NCBI GenBank assembly: GCA_947685225.1
Contig: CANTUV010000012.1
Location: 1,798,001 to 1,862,000, forward strand
Length of the DNA: 64,000 bases
Direction of reading: 5' to 3'
DNA from: Garcia nutans
Taxonomy: Eukaryota; Streptophyta; Magnoliopsida; Malpighiales; Euphorbiaceae
This document shows positions 36,210 to 48,800 of this stretch, one piece after another. The position numbers and the translations under genes are program-made. The first letter of the stretch is position 1. Every line of letters begins with the position of its first letter. Below the pieces are notes generated by a model that saw only the letters and a list, made by a program, of their open reading frames with translations, was not told the origin of the DNA and did not search any database.

Positions 36210-39167
36210 TGTAATATCCCGATTTTTTATGTACTTTGGAATAGTAGTTATGAGAGAGTATGTTGGTGAAATAGGTAAAGAAAATATAATAAGAGATAGA
36301 TATGTATGAAGGATGTTATAGATATTGTATTTGAAATATATGGGTAATATAAATACAATATATAAGACATATACATATATCAACATATACACCATATATA
36401 CATGATGTATACATTGGTGTAGAAAAAGTAAATTTTAAATAATTAATTAATAGTAATAATGATAATGATAATGATAATAATGACAAGAGAAAAAGAAGAA
36501 ATGAAAGTCAAAAGAAGGATAAATATTATTGGTGGGAAAATTTTAGGTGGAAATAATTATATTATATATATATATATATATATATAAGATAAGGATGAAG
36601 ATTAAAAAGAGAGCTTTCTCTCTTTCTTTCTTTCTTCTTCTTCTTCCTCTTTGAGCGAAGGAATAGAGAGAGAGAGAGAAGAGTTTGATTTTATTCATAT
36701 ACACACCAAATTCATAAGAGTCTTAAGAGAATTGAAGGTGGATATTAAAGATTTGGCAAAGAATTCAAGTAAGTGTTCTTTTTCTTGAGTTGATTTTTAT
36801 AGATTTTGAGTTTATATGTGATATGGTTAGTGAGAGAAAGTGATGATTAATTGAATATTATGATGATAATGAAATATTGAAGTATATATATATGTTGAGT
36901 TGGTGCTTAGATGATGAAAATATAATTATTTGTGAGGATGATGATGAGTAGTTGAAATTGAGGAATAAGGGTGATAAGGAAAAGAGTAAGGGTTTAGTAT
37001 AAATGAGTTGGGAATTGAGTAAATTGATACATGGATGATTGTATAAATGAATTATATAATGATTATTATTATGATATGATGGAGTTATATAAGTGTTGAA
37101 TTGATGGGTGAATTATGAATATAAACTAAGATGATGATTAAGGGTGTTGTAGTATTGATTTTGGAATGATTGTGTTTATATGGTTGAGAGTTTGAAATGC
37201 ATAACTTTTGCCTGACACGGGCAGTTTAATGGCCATGTCGTTGGGCGTATCAACGATGCTGAGTTTAACATTGATGACACGACCATTAATACAACCATGT
37301 CTTTGGACATGTCGTGGCTACTGTGTGATAAGATAATTGACATGGCCATGAACATGCCTGTGTTGTTGGGCATGTCAAAGTTTCTGTAAGGCAGAATGAA
37401 TGACACGGGCAGTGACACGCCCATGTCATTGGACGTGTCAATGCTTTTGTATGAATGAGTTAATGACACGGTCATTAATGCGCCCGTGTTGTTGGGCGTG
37501 TCACTTAAGAATAACTTTTTTTCTTGTTTTTCATTTGAAATTCCTATTGAAATGATTAAAATGTTAAGAATGCCTTATAATGTGATACTAAATGGTTGTT
37601 TATGATCACATTTGGTATAGGCATTGAGAGAGAGTAGTTTGCCTAACCTTAGTGATGAAGGGCAACTTGGAAGAAAAGGTTAGAGAAAGTTTTAAAGCTT
37701 ATTTTGGAGTGTTTCATAAGGTAAGTACAAACTTGGAATAATTGCTTATGTTTGCATGGCATTTGGACTTAACACATTTGGTTAGAAAATGTGTTAAGTT
37801 ACTTACTACATTGTTGGTGCATGAGTAATATGCTATGATTCGTATAATGTTACAAATGCATTATATGTAATGTGAACTATGTGCAAAATATGATAATGTC
37901 CCAAAACGTATGAGTAACGTAATTTGTTATGTATACATTAAAGATGGTATGTAAAGACATTAGTGATGAATTGATATCGATATAAATGAGAAATATGAAT
38001 AAATTATGTGCCTAGTATGTTATTCAATTTTTAGAGTTCTGTGTTTGGCGGCATGCCTATGATTTGCCTACGGGTTAGACGCTGGGCGTCACTGTGAAAA
38101 TATTTTTGAGGTGAAATAAACAGGTCGTAAGCCTCAAAAATAAGTCCTTGAAGCTAGGCTGGGTGAAATGACCGGATCGTAAGCTCAGACCTAGTTGGAT
38201 TATTACATTGATATATTGCCTACGGGGCTAGACACATGGTGTCATTATAGACCAAAACAGTAACTCTGGAATTTGAATAGCATATTAGATTCTTTTGGGC
38301 CCATGCTTGTGTTTGTTTATATGTGAATTGTGAATTGTGGAATAATTGAACAATGTATTATGATATAATGTTATGAGATATATGATGGTGATCATGGAAT
38401 GATATGATAATAATACATGAATAAATTACTGAAAAGGAATGTGGCTTAAGAAAATATGCTAAATGATGAGAAATGAATTATTGAAAGACTTGACCAGAGC
38501 TAAATCTTGATATTGAAAATGAGATTATAGAAATATAATGAGATGTGTAATACGTATATGGATGTGAAAATTGTGTGTATTGTTTCATGAATATTATGAT
38601 AAGCCATCGAATTGTGACTAATGTTAAAGATATATATAAATTATGAAATTTGTGAAAAGTTATGGAAAGTGCATTGAAAATGGAAAAAAAAACATGATAA
38701 GAATATGATGATAAATGACGTTAGTATGTGAGTATGAATTTCTATAATGTATGTACATAATATTTATTTGTACTACTAAGCTTTCGAGCTTAGCGCGGTT
38801 GTGTAAATCGCGCAGGTGAGTAGATGGTTGATCTGGGAGTCAAATAGCTGTGCCACGAGAAGAGTAAGAGTATTTCGAGACCAACTAGAAGGTGGTGCAT
38901 ACATGTACAATATTATTATTCTGTATTTTGATAAAAATGTATATGTACATAAGTGAATTTCGGAAAAGACAATGTAATTTATATATGTAATATAATCAAA
39001 AGTATAATGGTTTTGTAAATATTCTTTAATTAAAAATGTATCATTGTTACGGAACTAAAGTAAGGGATTTAAATAATACTGAAACGTGACATCCTTATAT
39101 TTTATATATGTATTGTATGAATACAGGGTATATGTATAGTACTTATATAGAGTATATGGATGTTACA
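36210..39167 (+). repeat. 3' LTR of element C (2958 bp)
   Basis: Starts TGTAATATCCC and ends GGATGTTACA. It is collinear with the 5' LTR, including the hairpin repeat (37213-37505). Differences from the 5' LTR are mostly single transitions and a longer (ta)n tract near 36560. Confidence 0.9.
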
Positions 39168-39545
39168 ATATATATATCAAAAAAAACTTCAAAACAATTC
39201 ATATTAACAATTATAAAATCCTCCATCAAAATCTCAAAACTCACATAATTCAAAAATGAAAGAAATCAAGCTTAAAAATGAGAAATACTTACTTGATTTC
39301 CTCAATAAACCTTTAAAGTCTTCTTAAATCTTCTTGAAATCTCTTTTAAATTTGATGTATAGAAGAAAATTACACTCTCCCCACTCCCTTTGAAAAGCTC
39401 ACGTTCAAAATGGAGAAGAAGAAGAAGAAATACTTCTTTTAAATTCCTATCTTTATCTTTATATATAAAATAATATATATTAATTAATTTAATTATCTCT
39501 CCACCAATCGTCTTCCTTATTTCTTTGACTTTTCTCTTCTTTCTC

Positions 39546-39600
<55 letters not shown>

Positions 39601-41107
39601 CAACTTTTTCTACGCCAATTAATACTTAATATATATGTAATGTATATTCTAGGTATATGTATATGTCTTATATATTTAATTTATATTTCACATATATTTC
39701 AAGTATAATATATATATTACATCTATTATATATATTTATCTAATATTTCTCTACCCATCACACTTATTTAATCATTCATATTTACTATTTTAATATACAC
39801 CAAAAATTGGGATATTACATGATAAATATGTGTTAGGCATTGTTTGAAGTAATAATGCTAATATGATTTGACTATGGTATGATAAGCCATTTAAGAGTGG
39901 CTTAGAATAACAATACGTATGAATTGTGAAAAGTGTAAATTATGCATTAAATTGTGGAAGGAGCCACATTTACAATGTATGTAATGATGGTGTTAATTAT
40001 GATTGAAAAATTGGAAAAAGAAAGTGAAATGTGGAAAAACATGAGAGAAATGGAACATTAAAAAAAGTGATTGCATGTTTACCTTATATATAATTTATTT
40101 ATGGAGAATTGTTGTTGGATGTTATTATACCTTCGGGTAAGACATACTGGTGACACAGAGATTGTTACGCCTTTGAATGAGATATACTGGTGTCACAGAT
40201 ATTATTATGCCCTCGGATGAGATATGTTGATGTTACAAATATTATTATATCATGGGGTGAAACATGCTGGTGTCATGATGATTGAGATAGACTAAGAGAA
40301 TATTTTTAAAATTAGACCAATATGTAAGAGTTTTTGGGCCCAATGGGTGTGGATGATTGATATGTTAATAAAATTGTGTGAATGTTGCTTGACATTTGAG
40401 CATATTGCATTTTATAGCATTATATATGAAATATTATTTTTAGTACTAGAGTATATACCTCTAGACTTTTAGCTTAGTATGATTGAAATTTATCGCGTAG
40501 GTGACAAGGTTAATCCGGAGGGCCTGCAGAGTTCTACTAGATCTAGTCAGGTATAGATTTTGGTTGATTGCATTTGGAGTTTTGAAGAGGCTACCATGGA
40601 CCAGAGCCAACTACATAAATGTATTTATCTTATTTTATGAAACTTGTTGTAAATTTATACATTATGTATGTATATGTTAAAATGATGTAAATTTTGAAGT
40701 ATTTGGCTTAATGTTATAGGCTATAAATATTATATATATTGATATATATTTATGTTTAAGTATTATGAGAAATATTGTAGAGTGGTGAAGATATGGTTGA
40801 TGAATATTGGGAGTGTAAATCCTTATACATGTTGTGTTAAATTGATTGTTGGGAAATGTTCGAAAAGCAGAAAAACTCTGGCGAATTTTTTCAGAGATTT
40901 TTCTTTAAAATATGTGTTTATAGTAACTAATTTGCTTATGTATATTTTCATTTATATATCAAAGTACATTTTAAGGATTTAAAATAATTTCTTATAATTA
41001 TGGTAGTTTGTAAATGAGTGAAATTGTGACATTCTTATATTATATATGCATATTTTAAATATACAGAGTGTATGTATTATACATATGCAAGATATAAGGG
41101 TGTTACA

Positions 41108-41660
41108 TATAATCTAAATCAGATTAAGATATCTTATTAATGGATGAGGATGTCATGGGTGACATAGAGGATGCCGAAGAAGAGGAAAGTTATTTTCTTC
41201 TGGATTGGGCTTTAGACTTTGAATGGGTTTTAGATATTTTTGAATGGTCTTTAGATCTTTTTGAATGGGTTTTACTAGATGATCCAGAGGAACAAGGCTT
41301 CCTAGTTTCAGAAGTGGATGGGATGGAATCAACTATTTGTTGACAAAATCATTTCATACTCATTTGCAGTCTTTGCAGCTGCGACAAGGGCCTGATGGTG
41401 AGTCTTTTGGGCTCCAAAGGAACTGGTCAGCTTAGGTCCAATACCACTATTATTTCTTTTTAGAATTCATTCTTTTACTTTTAATCCATTAGTGGAATTT
41501 CTGGAGGCATTCCACCATTTAATTTTTATGTTTTCTTAATACGGTTTTATACCAATTTATATTAATTCTATATGTATGTATCTATAATTTTTATTTCTAT
41601 GTTGTTTCAAGGCTAGACTATAGTCCATCTCTTAAAGCCTTATCTGATTACTCAGATACC
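41108..41660 (-). mobile_element. Probable upstream part of the endogenous pararetrovirus relic
   Basis: If solo LTR A and one TSD copy are removed, this stretch joins 21235 without a gap and a short minus-strand reading with an acidic then lysine-rich composition crosses the join. Farther up, the minus strand gives a Ser/Lys-rich repetitive segment (SKTHSKRSKDHSKISKTHSK) at about 41210-41290. The plus-strand frame here is its acidic shadow. No viral motif is decisive in this part, so the assignment depends on the nesting argument. Confidence 0.45.
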
Positions 41661-41664
41661 ATTC

Positions 41665-41905
41665 ATATATAAATATATAACAATATATATCAGTTGTATG
41701 TTAATATTTTTTTGCAAATCAACTAATAAATGCTGTTATATGTAGCATATATCAATATATAACAATATATATTAATTTGTATATTGATATTTTATTAGAA
41801 ATTTACTAATATACGTTGTTATATGTAATATATATAAATATATAACAATATATATTAGTTTGTATATTGATATTGTTTTTGCAAAACAATTTATATATGT
41901 TAATA
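41665..41905. repeat. AT-rich satellite, ~83-bp unit (right arm, about three copies)
   Basis: The same unit as at 16290-18930 (tgcaaatcaacta, tgttgttatatgta, aatatataacaatatatatta, gtttgtatattgatatt) appears about three times. It shows that the pararetrovirus relic lies inside, or next to two blocks of, one satellite. Confidence 0.85.
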
Positions 41906-42380
41906 TTTGCTAATCAAATAGAAAAAAATCTCATAAACAATTATAAAACTTATTTTCGTTTAAATATTTTTTATTTTCTAACTGGAAATTAAATTTTTTT
42001 TGTTAATATTAATTAATTGATTTATAATATTATAATTAAATTCTTAAAAATAATTTAAAACATTATTAAATAGATTTTTCTGAAATCAACAAAATTTAAT
42101 TGATTAAATAAATTTTTTATTTTATTTTAAATATTTTATAATTTTAGAAATTAATTTTTTGTTAATATTAATTAATTAATTTATAATATTAATTAAATAT
42201 TAAAAATAATTTAAAACTATTAAATTAATTTTTTTGCAAAATAAATAAAATTTATAGAATTTTTAACGGATAAGAGGCTTCTCGAGTCACGATGCAAGCA
42301 GCAATGCTTGATAGAAGGGCTTTTTTTTTTGTCGAGTGATAGTATGAAAATGGGCACCATATTTTGCAATTACAAAACGG
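41906..42380. other. AT-rich spacer upstream of the callose synthase gene
   Basis: Very AT-rich DNA with imperfect internal repeats (two versions of an aattaattgatttataatatt block near 42010 and 42170). No gene was seen. Confidence 0.55.
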
Positions 42381-42873
42381 TCGGGCCGTAAAAATTATTT
42401 TTTTTAAATACCATGAATTTGAAAAGTATTTTAGTACAGATTATAAAATATTTATAATATCCCAAAATAAAAATGGAGTGAAGACAAAGTCTAGTACAGA
42501 TTAAAAGCCCGCCTAAAAGAAACAGAGTTGTCTCTCCCGCTGCAAAGAGCACAAACAAAACAAAAAAAGCAGACAGTTTTCGGCTGTTAATTTGTTCATT
42601 GAAAAAGCAAAAGCACTAAAACTTACCTGAAATCAAGGAGATTCATTCTTTTCTTGTTATCAGAGCAATCACTTTGCCCCACTTCACGTCCAAAGCATCT
42701 CTCTCTCACTCTTCTTTTTCCATAAAGAGCCAAAAATAAAGAAAAATGGCTTCTCTCATTTATACCAAAAAAACTAACCATTGCCCTAACATAATATTCA
42801 ATACTCAAACTGGAGGAGTTATTTTTATTATTCTGGCTTTTGCTGTGATTATTAATTTTGATTGGTGTAACAG
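42381..42873 (+). promoter_or_regulatory. Promoter and 5' leader region of the callose synthase gene
   Basis: The stretch holds a tataaaatatttata element at about 42441 and, from about 42690, a pyrimidine-rich leader (ctctctctcactcttc). An upstream ATG at 42746 opens a 63-codon frame that runs past the main ATG in another frame. The bases just before the main ATG (ggtgtaacag) also look like a 3' splice site, so a leader intron is possible. The transcription start cannot be set from sequence alone. Confidence 0.4.
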
Positions 42874-45800
42874 ATGGCGAGCTCCAGCGGGACCAAGAAC
42901 GAGGGCGGCCCGCCTCGTTCACTTTCTCGGAAAATGAGAAGGGCTCAGACTATGATCCTCAAGTTGCCTGATGAGGATACTTCTGCCTTTGATAGTGAGC
43001 TTGTTCCCTCTTCTATGTCTGTTATTGCTCCCATTCTCCGTGTTGCCAATGAGGTTGAAAAGGACAATCCTAGAGTTGCCTATCTCTGTAAGCTCTTTTT
43101 TCTTTTTTAAATTTATTTTTCTCCTATTATTACCGAAGTAAGGTAAGCCTAGTGTTAGAAACTCAAATTTCGTTTTGCCAATTTTCTGTGTGTGGAAAGG
43201 TATTAATTGATAGAATTCAATTTTTCATTTTGAAGAAATGAAATAATTTTCAAAATGGAAGGTTTTATAGAACAATTCAATTTTTTTTAAACGAAATTCA
43301 CTATTAAAACCCTCAATTTGAATTCATTTGAATTATTGTGCATAATTTATTAATGGTGACAGTGAAAAATATATATATAAAAAAAAAAGAGAATCACAAT
43401 TCATTCCTTTTGTTATGGCAATTGAAATCTGGTTAAAATATTTTTGGGCCCAAACAGGCATTTTGAGTTTCCTTTTGTTATCCAGTAATTGCACTTATAG
43501 CTTTATAGTTATGGCAGTTATACTGATGTTGAATATCTTTGAGGATAATTATGATTATGGGTACTTATGGGTTTAGCTGGTCTTATCAGGAAGGGCAACT
43601 ACCTGTCCAGTCCTTGTGTTTTTATTTGAGTTGGATATATATGTTTATATCTGATGTCAAATAATCATGATAACTATAAGGCACAATTGAATTTTAATTG
43701 AGCAATTGTGGATGAAGGCTTTTTGGATCTTTCGTATTTAGCTTCAAAATTCAATTTCTAATCTTAGTGGCTTTGTTTAGGAGGTATTTGTATCAGCAAA
43801 GAACTTCCACTTATTTGTATATCTGTGAAATATGCTTTGAAAGTGAATGATAAATATGAGAAGAAGAAAAGTTCTTGAAGCTTGTATGTTATCCCTTTTT
43901 TCTTTTCTTTCTTTTTAAAATTCTTCTACTTTTGCTCTTTTGATGTGCTATTTTGTCATGTTATTCAGCTTTCATTTCATGCAACACGTGGACCTTGCTT
44001 TAACTATATCTTATTATTGTTTATTAACCTTATGATGACCTTACATATCTACTGTTAGTATATGGTATAAATTGTTTGCCGTTAAATGATGTTAATGCAT
44101 TTGGAGCCTATGCATTTTCAGACAATTATCTGAACACAAAGACCCAGTCTGAAAAACAAAAAAAGTTAATAAAGAATTTGGATGATAACCAACATTTCTC
44201 AGTGTAGTGAACTCTATTTAGACCATGAATTCTTTGCTCGTGGAATGGGGGATTTTTTTTTCTAAGAACATAAAGCAAAGTCTGATTATTCTTTTTCCTT
44301 CTTACAATGGCTACTTTCCATGGTATACTCGGTTTCTACTCACAATGTTTCGTTTACTGGTTTTGCATCATTGCTGATGACTTTCATGTATCACACATTG
44401 TGAAATGTTTTTGCTGCTTTGTGAAAAATACCACATTTCCTAACCTTGTAAATATATTCTCTAAATAGGCCGCTTCCATGCTCTTGAGAAGGCTCACAAA
44501 ATGGATCCACACTCCACTGGACGTGGTGTTCGGCAGTTCAAGACATATCTGTTGCATAGGCTGGAGAGGGTAAAATTGATTTGCTATAATCTAACTCTTT
44601 GGTGGAGAATGATATACTTTTTGAGTCATTTATTGCTGAATATTGCATTCTGTTGGTATGATTGCCTGGGATTTTAGGAACGTTTGTTTTTGTGTGCTAT
44701 ATGTTTTTCTTTCAGACAGTGATGTAAGACGGCATGCAAATTACAATTTAGGCCTTGTTTATTTAAAAAGTAGAAAAAGAATGAACTTAGGGGGAAAGAG
44801 CATGAGACCTGAATCATATCAAAATCTACTTGCAGAACAACAACAACAACAACAACTAAGCCTTAATCCCAAACAAATTGGGGTCGGCTGTATGGATTCT
44901 CAACAAAATAAGCTCAAAAGACACCAAAAAAAAACTCCAGCCTTAGGCCCCTTCCAAGACACGGATTTTACGTCTCCATTCAAGTCTGTCATTAATCAAA
45001 TCCGCATCAAGATCTAAGGCACGTAAGTCTCTTGCTATCACCTCCTTCCACACAGTTCTAGGTCTGCCACGACCTCTAGCCCCCTCAATCAACAAATTCT
45101 CACACTTACGAACCGCAGCATTAGGAGGTCTTCTTAAAACATGCCCATACCATCTAAGTCTTCCTTCCCTCACCTTATCTCCGACGTCCGCTACTTGGAC
45201 TTTTTGTCGAATATGAACATTCTTAATTTTGTCCAGTCTGGTATGTCCACACATCCATCTTAGCATCCTCATTTCTGCCACACTCATCTTATGCAAATGT
45301 TGTCCCGTTGGTGCCCAACACTCACTACCATAGAGCATCGCAGGTCTAACAACCGTCCTATAGAATTTACCTTTCACTTTCAGAGGTATTTTCTTATCAC
45401 ATAAAACCCCAGTCGCACCCTTCCACTTCAACCACCCTACCTGTATTCTGTGAGCCACATCTTCATCTATACGGCCATCATTCTGGAACACCGAACCCAA
45501 ATATTTGAAGTGGTTGGTTTTAGGAACCAAAACTCCATCCAACTTAACCTCATGTTCCTGCTTCTTCCTTAGATTTTGCATCAAAATCTACTTGCAGAAG
45601 AATAAGAAAAAATGATTCTATGCTTCTCATGTAGAATTACTTACCCAACAGATGCAAGGTTCTATAGAAATCACATCAACTATTATCGGATTGCAGCACA
45701 AACACTGGGCTTCGTTAAATTCTTGGCCTTCAATTTTTCACTAGTCATCAGCGAATGTTTCACTGGGCTTATTTCACAGTTTGCAAATGAGATATGACTT

Positions 45801-48800
45801 AAATCATTTGGAATTTTTCGTATTGTAGGAAGAAGTTGAAACACAGCGTCAACTTGCAGGATCTGATCCAAAAGAAATCCGACTGTATTACCAGAAATTC
45901 TATGTTGATAACATAAAAGAAGGCCAATATGTGAAAAATCAGTGAGTCTTGATTTCTAATTAGCTTATTTTCCTTGCATACACTTTTGAAATACTCAACT
46001 TTAACTAAGCACAAATGGGGCCTTATACTTTGTTCTTTGTAACTTTGTAGAGAAGAGATGGCTAAGATTCTTCAGATTGCAGCAGTATTATATGATGTGC
46101 TGAGAACAGTGGTACCTGCATCAACAATTGAAAATGAGGTTTGATTTGTTTGCTTTTATATCCTTCCACAATATCACAAAAGCAAATTTTTGCATGTGGA
46201 ATGCACTTAAAAGTGTTGTTAAATTGGTTTGTTCATCACAGATACAAAGGTATGCCCAGGATGTTGACAGGTTAAGGGAACAGCACAAACACTACAACAT
46301 TCTGCCACTGTATGCTGCAGGGGTAAAACCTGCTATTATGAAGCTTCCTGAGGTTGGATGTATGCAGTGTTTCTTATTTTTTATTTTATTCTGTGAATTC
46401 CAAGAATTTATCATGATTATCTTTTTTAAAAAATTTAGATCAAAGCTGCACTTCATGCTTTACAAAATGTAGATAATCTTCCAATGCCCAGAATTAGCCT
46501 GTCACATGATACCTCTCATGACTTGCCTAAGGAAAGGGTTAAATCAGATAATGATATTCTTGATTGGCTTTCCTCTGTTTTTGGCTTTCAGGTAAGTTGC
46601 ACATTTGATTCATCTTTTCATTTTCTTTTTTCTTTTTGCGTCTATTGTGCCATGTCCTCTAGGTCTCTTTTTGATGAGCTAGCTACCTAGTTCAATCGTG
46701 TAGGCAATGGATGGATCACCTTTTAGCTGCTTAAAGGACTTGAGATCTTGAATTTTATATCTCCTTTAATTAAGAAGCTTCTCAGACATTAGGCGGCATT
46801 GTTACTCTATCGGTCTCATTTCTGTTATTGTCGAGGAGGGCAGACATGTTATTTTTTTTGAAGTTAGTTAAACCCTAAAATTGCAATGAGGAAGAAACCT
46901 TAACATTCCAATACATCTTTGGACTAGAAATACCATAGCAATCATCATATCTCTCTTAGCTGATTATGGAAATCTAGGCACGATTTACTTCATCGAAAAT
47001 ATCTACTGCATTTTTTGGCATTTGGAACGCTCAAGAAAATTAGCCAACGGAAATATTTTCTTGTTGAAAGGGAAAATTAAGCTATTTAGGAAAATGTCTT
47101 CCTTTTTATTTTCCTAAATTTGACAAACTCATTGTAATAGAGGAAAACACATAAAATCACATTTATTAATCTACTAATCTATTGGCTGCAGATGATCACT
47201 CGTCACTAGTGACCACCACAGTTTTATCATTTCATTTATGTAATTTTTTCTCATATTTAATAATAAATAAATTAAAAAATATGAAGTTTTTATAAACCTA
47301 AAGCTTAATCCTATCAATTGAAAATTTTAACATTTTCCGACTAATTTTTATTAGTACAACCAAACAACAAAATAAGTGTTCTTCGGAAAATATTCACAAG
47401 AAAATGTTTTTCATGAAAATAATTTTCAAGAAACAAGTTATTTTCTGTGAATTAGACGAAGTCTTAATTCATTAGGGTTTTTTTCATGAGGAATTAAGTG
47501 TTCAAGGTTCTGAATTAATAAGAAAAATCTGCCAACTGTTGCTTTCTTCAGAACTGCACCATCTTCAATAATACCTTTTTTTAAATGAAATAAAAATATA
47601 AATTAAGCTTGGGTTTTTCCATTGTGAAGAACATAAAGGTGATTTCCTTAGTTAAGCATTTAATAGGTTCAAATTTGGAAAAATGAAACAAGTGCCTGTG
47701 AGTTTGTATGTCTCATCATATATCTGCTGAAGCATATAATGTGGTTTTCATAAATACTCTTGCGCATCTGTGAGAAAGTATGCAAACTTTTATCATTGCA
47801 ATGAAAGTCGTGCATTATATTTGCATGTTATGTCAACTTCATGAATATGAGGTTTATGATTTAATTGTAATTCCTTCCTTTATCATGTGATATGACTTTC
47901 AATGAAACAAATATCAGTTCATCTAACTCCATAATTTCTTCCTATTGGTTTTTTGGGACCAAAGAGAGGAAATGTGGCTAATCAGAGGGAGCACCTTATA
48001 TTGCTACTTGCAAACATTGATGCAAGGAAAAGGAGCCTTGATAATTATTCCGTGGTAAGCCTTAAATAAAAATTGCTCCTTTATGACTGTTCTAAGACAA
48101 ATTCCTCTATTTTTTCTATTGACTGTAGGAGTGTTTTATATATTGATTTATAGATTGATTTGATGCTTATTGCAGCTTGATAGTGGCACCATAGAGCACT
48201 TGATGGAAAAAATATTTAAGAATTATCGTTCATGGTGTGACTACTTGCGTTGTAAATCAAATCTTAGGTAAGCTGTTTTATTGACATCGCAATGTTTTTT
48301 GAATTATGATTGGTGTGATATCTTAATTTAGGTACTGTACTTTTGATTATACAGGTTTCCTCAAGGTTCTGACAGACAACAATTAGAGCTTATCTACATT
48401 GGACTTTATCTTCTCATATGGGGTGAAGCTTCAAATATACGATTCATGCCAGAATGCATCTGCTACATTTTCCATAATGTAAGGTCTTTTGTATTACTTT
48501 CATGAAATAATGTTGGGTTTGATAATCTAATACCAAGACTCACTACGTTTTCTCCATTCTAAAGATATATATTTCCTTGCAATAATATTCTCATCAATTT
48601 AGTATATGCATTGCTCCTTGATGATTAATTATTTGGTTTTTTGTTTTGTCTTGAGTCAAAAGGTGTATCTTTAGGTAACCTTTATTGTTTGATTCACATG
48701 TTCCAACGAATATATTTCTTCTTTTCTGGAATTTTCCTGTAAGAAAAATATAATTGAAGAGTAAAATCAATTAAGATAATGTCAAATCAATTAAGATAAA

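Larger units (their letters stand above)
24610..39167 (+). mobile_element. Full-length non-coding chromovirus-type element C (LARD)
   Basis: Two directly repeated LTRs (24610-27556 and 36210-39167) flank about 3.2 kb of internal DNA that has no gag or pol frame. The primer-binding site and polypurine tract are intact and the pentamer atata flanks the element on both sides (24605-24609, 39168-39172). This is the structure of a large retrotransposon derivative that must borrow proteins from an autonomous relative. The tail before the 3' LTR (ttcgaggacgaaattattt then purines) is the usual end of chromovirus pol, so the parent was a chromovirus. A LINE has inserted into the internal region. Confidence 0.9.
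22248..39819 (-). mobile_element. Solo LTR B (chromovirus type), split by element C
   Basis: In minus orientation LTR B starts TGTAATATCCC at 39819 and ends at 22248 (GGGTGTTACA). Its own DNA is 22248-24609 plus 39173-39819, about 3.0 kb. The pentamer tgata flanks it on both sides (22243-22247 and 39820-39824), a perfect target-site duplication. No primer site lies inside the left end, so it is a solo LTR. It holds an (att)n microsatellite of more than 15 units at about 39547-39600. Confidence 0.82.
21236..41107 (+). mobile_element. Solo LTR A (chromovirus type), split by nested elements
   Basis: LTR A starts TGTAACATCC at 21236 and ends GGTGTTACA at 41107. Its own DNA is 21236-22247 and about 39825-41107, roughly 2.3 kb. 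No primer site or coding DNA accompanies it, so it is a solo LTR left by LTR-LTR recombination. The flanking pentamers are gataa (21231-21235) and tataa (41108-41112), a 4/5 match. Everything between 22248 and 39819 was inserted into it later. About four tandem copies of a ~55-bp unit (actggtgtcacagat core) lie at 40120-40285. Confidence 0.75.

Noticed and set aside
41140..41343. 67-codon acidic plus-strand frame as a small gene
   Set aside because: It is a repetitive shadow of a Ser/Lys-rich minus-strand segment that fits the viral relic; it has no promoter or known domain.
42623..42922. 99-codon minus-strand frame opposite exon 1
   Set aside because: It is an antisense shadow of the leader and exon 1, with no motif.
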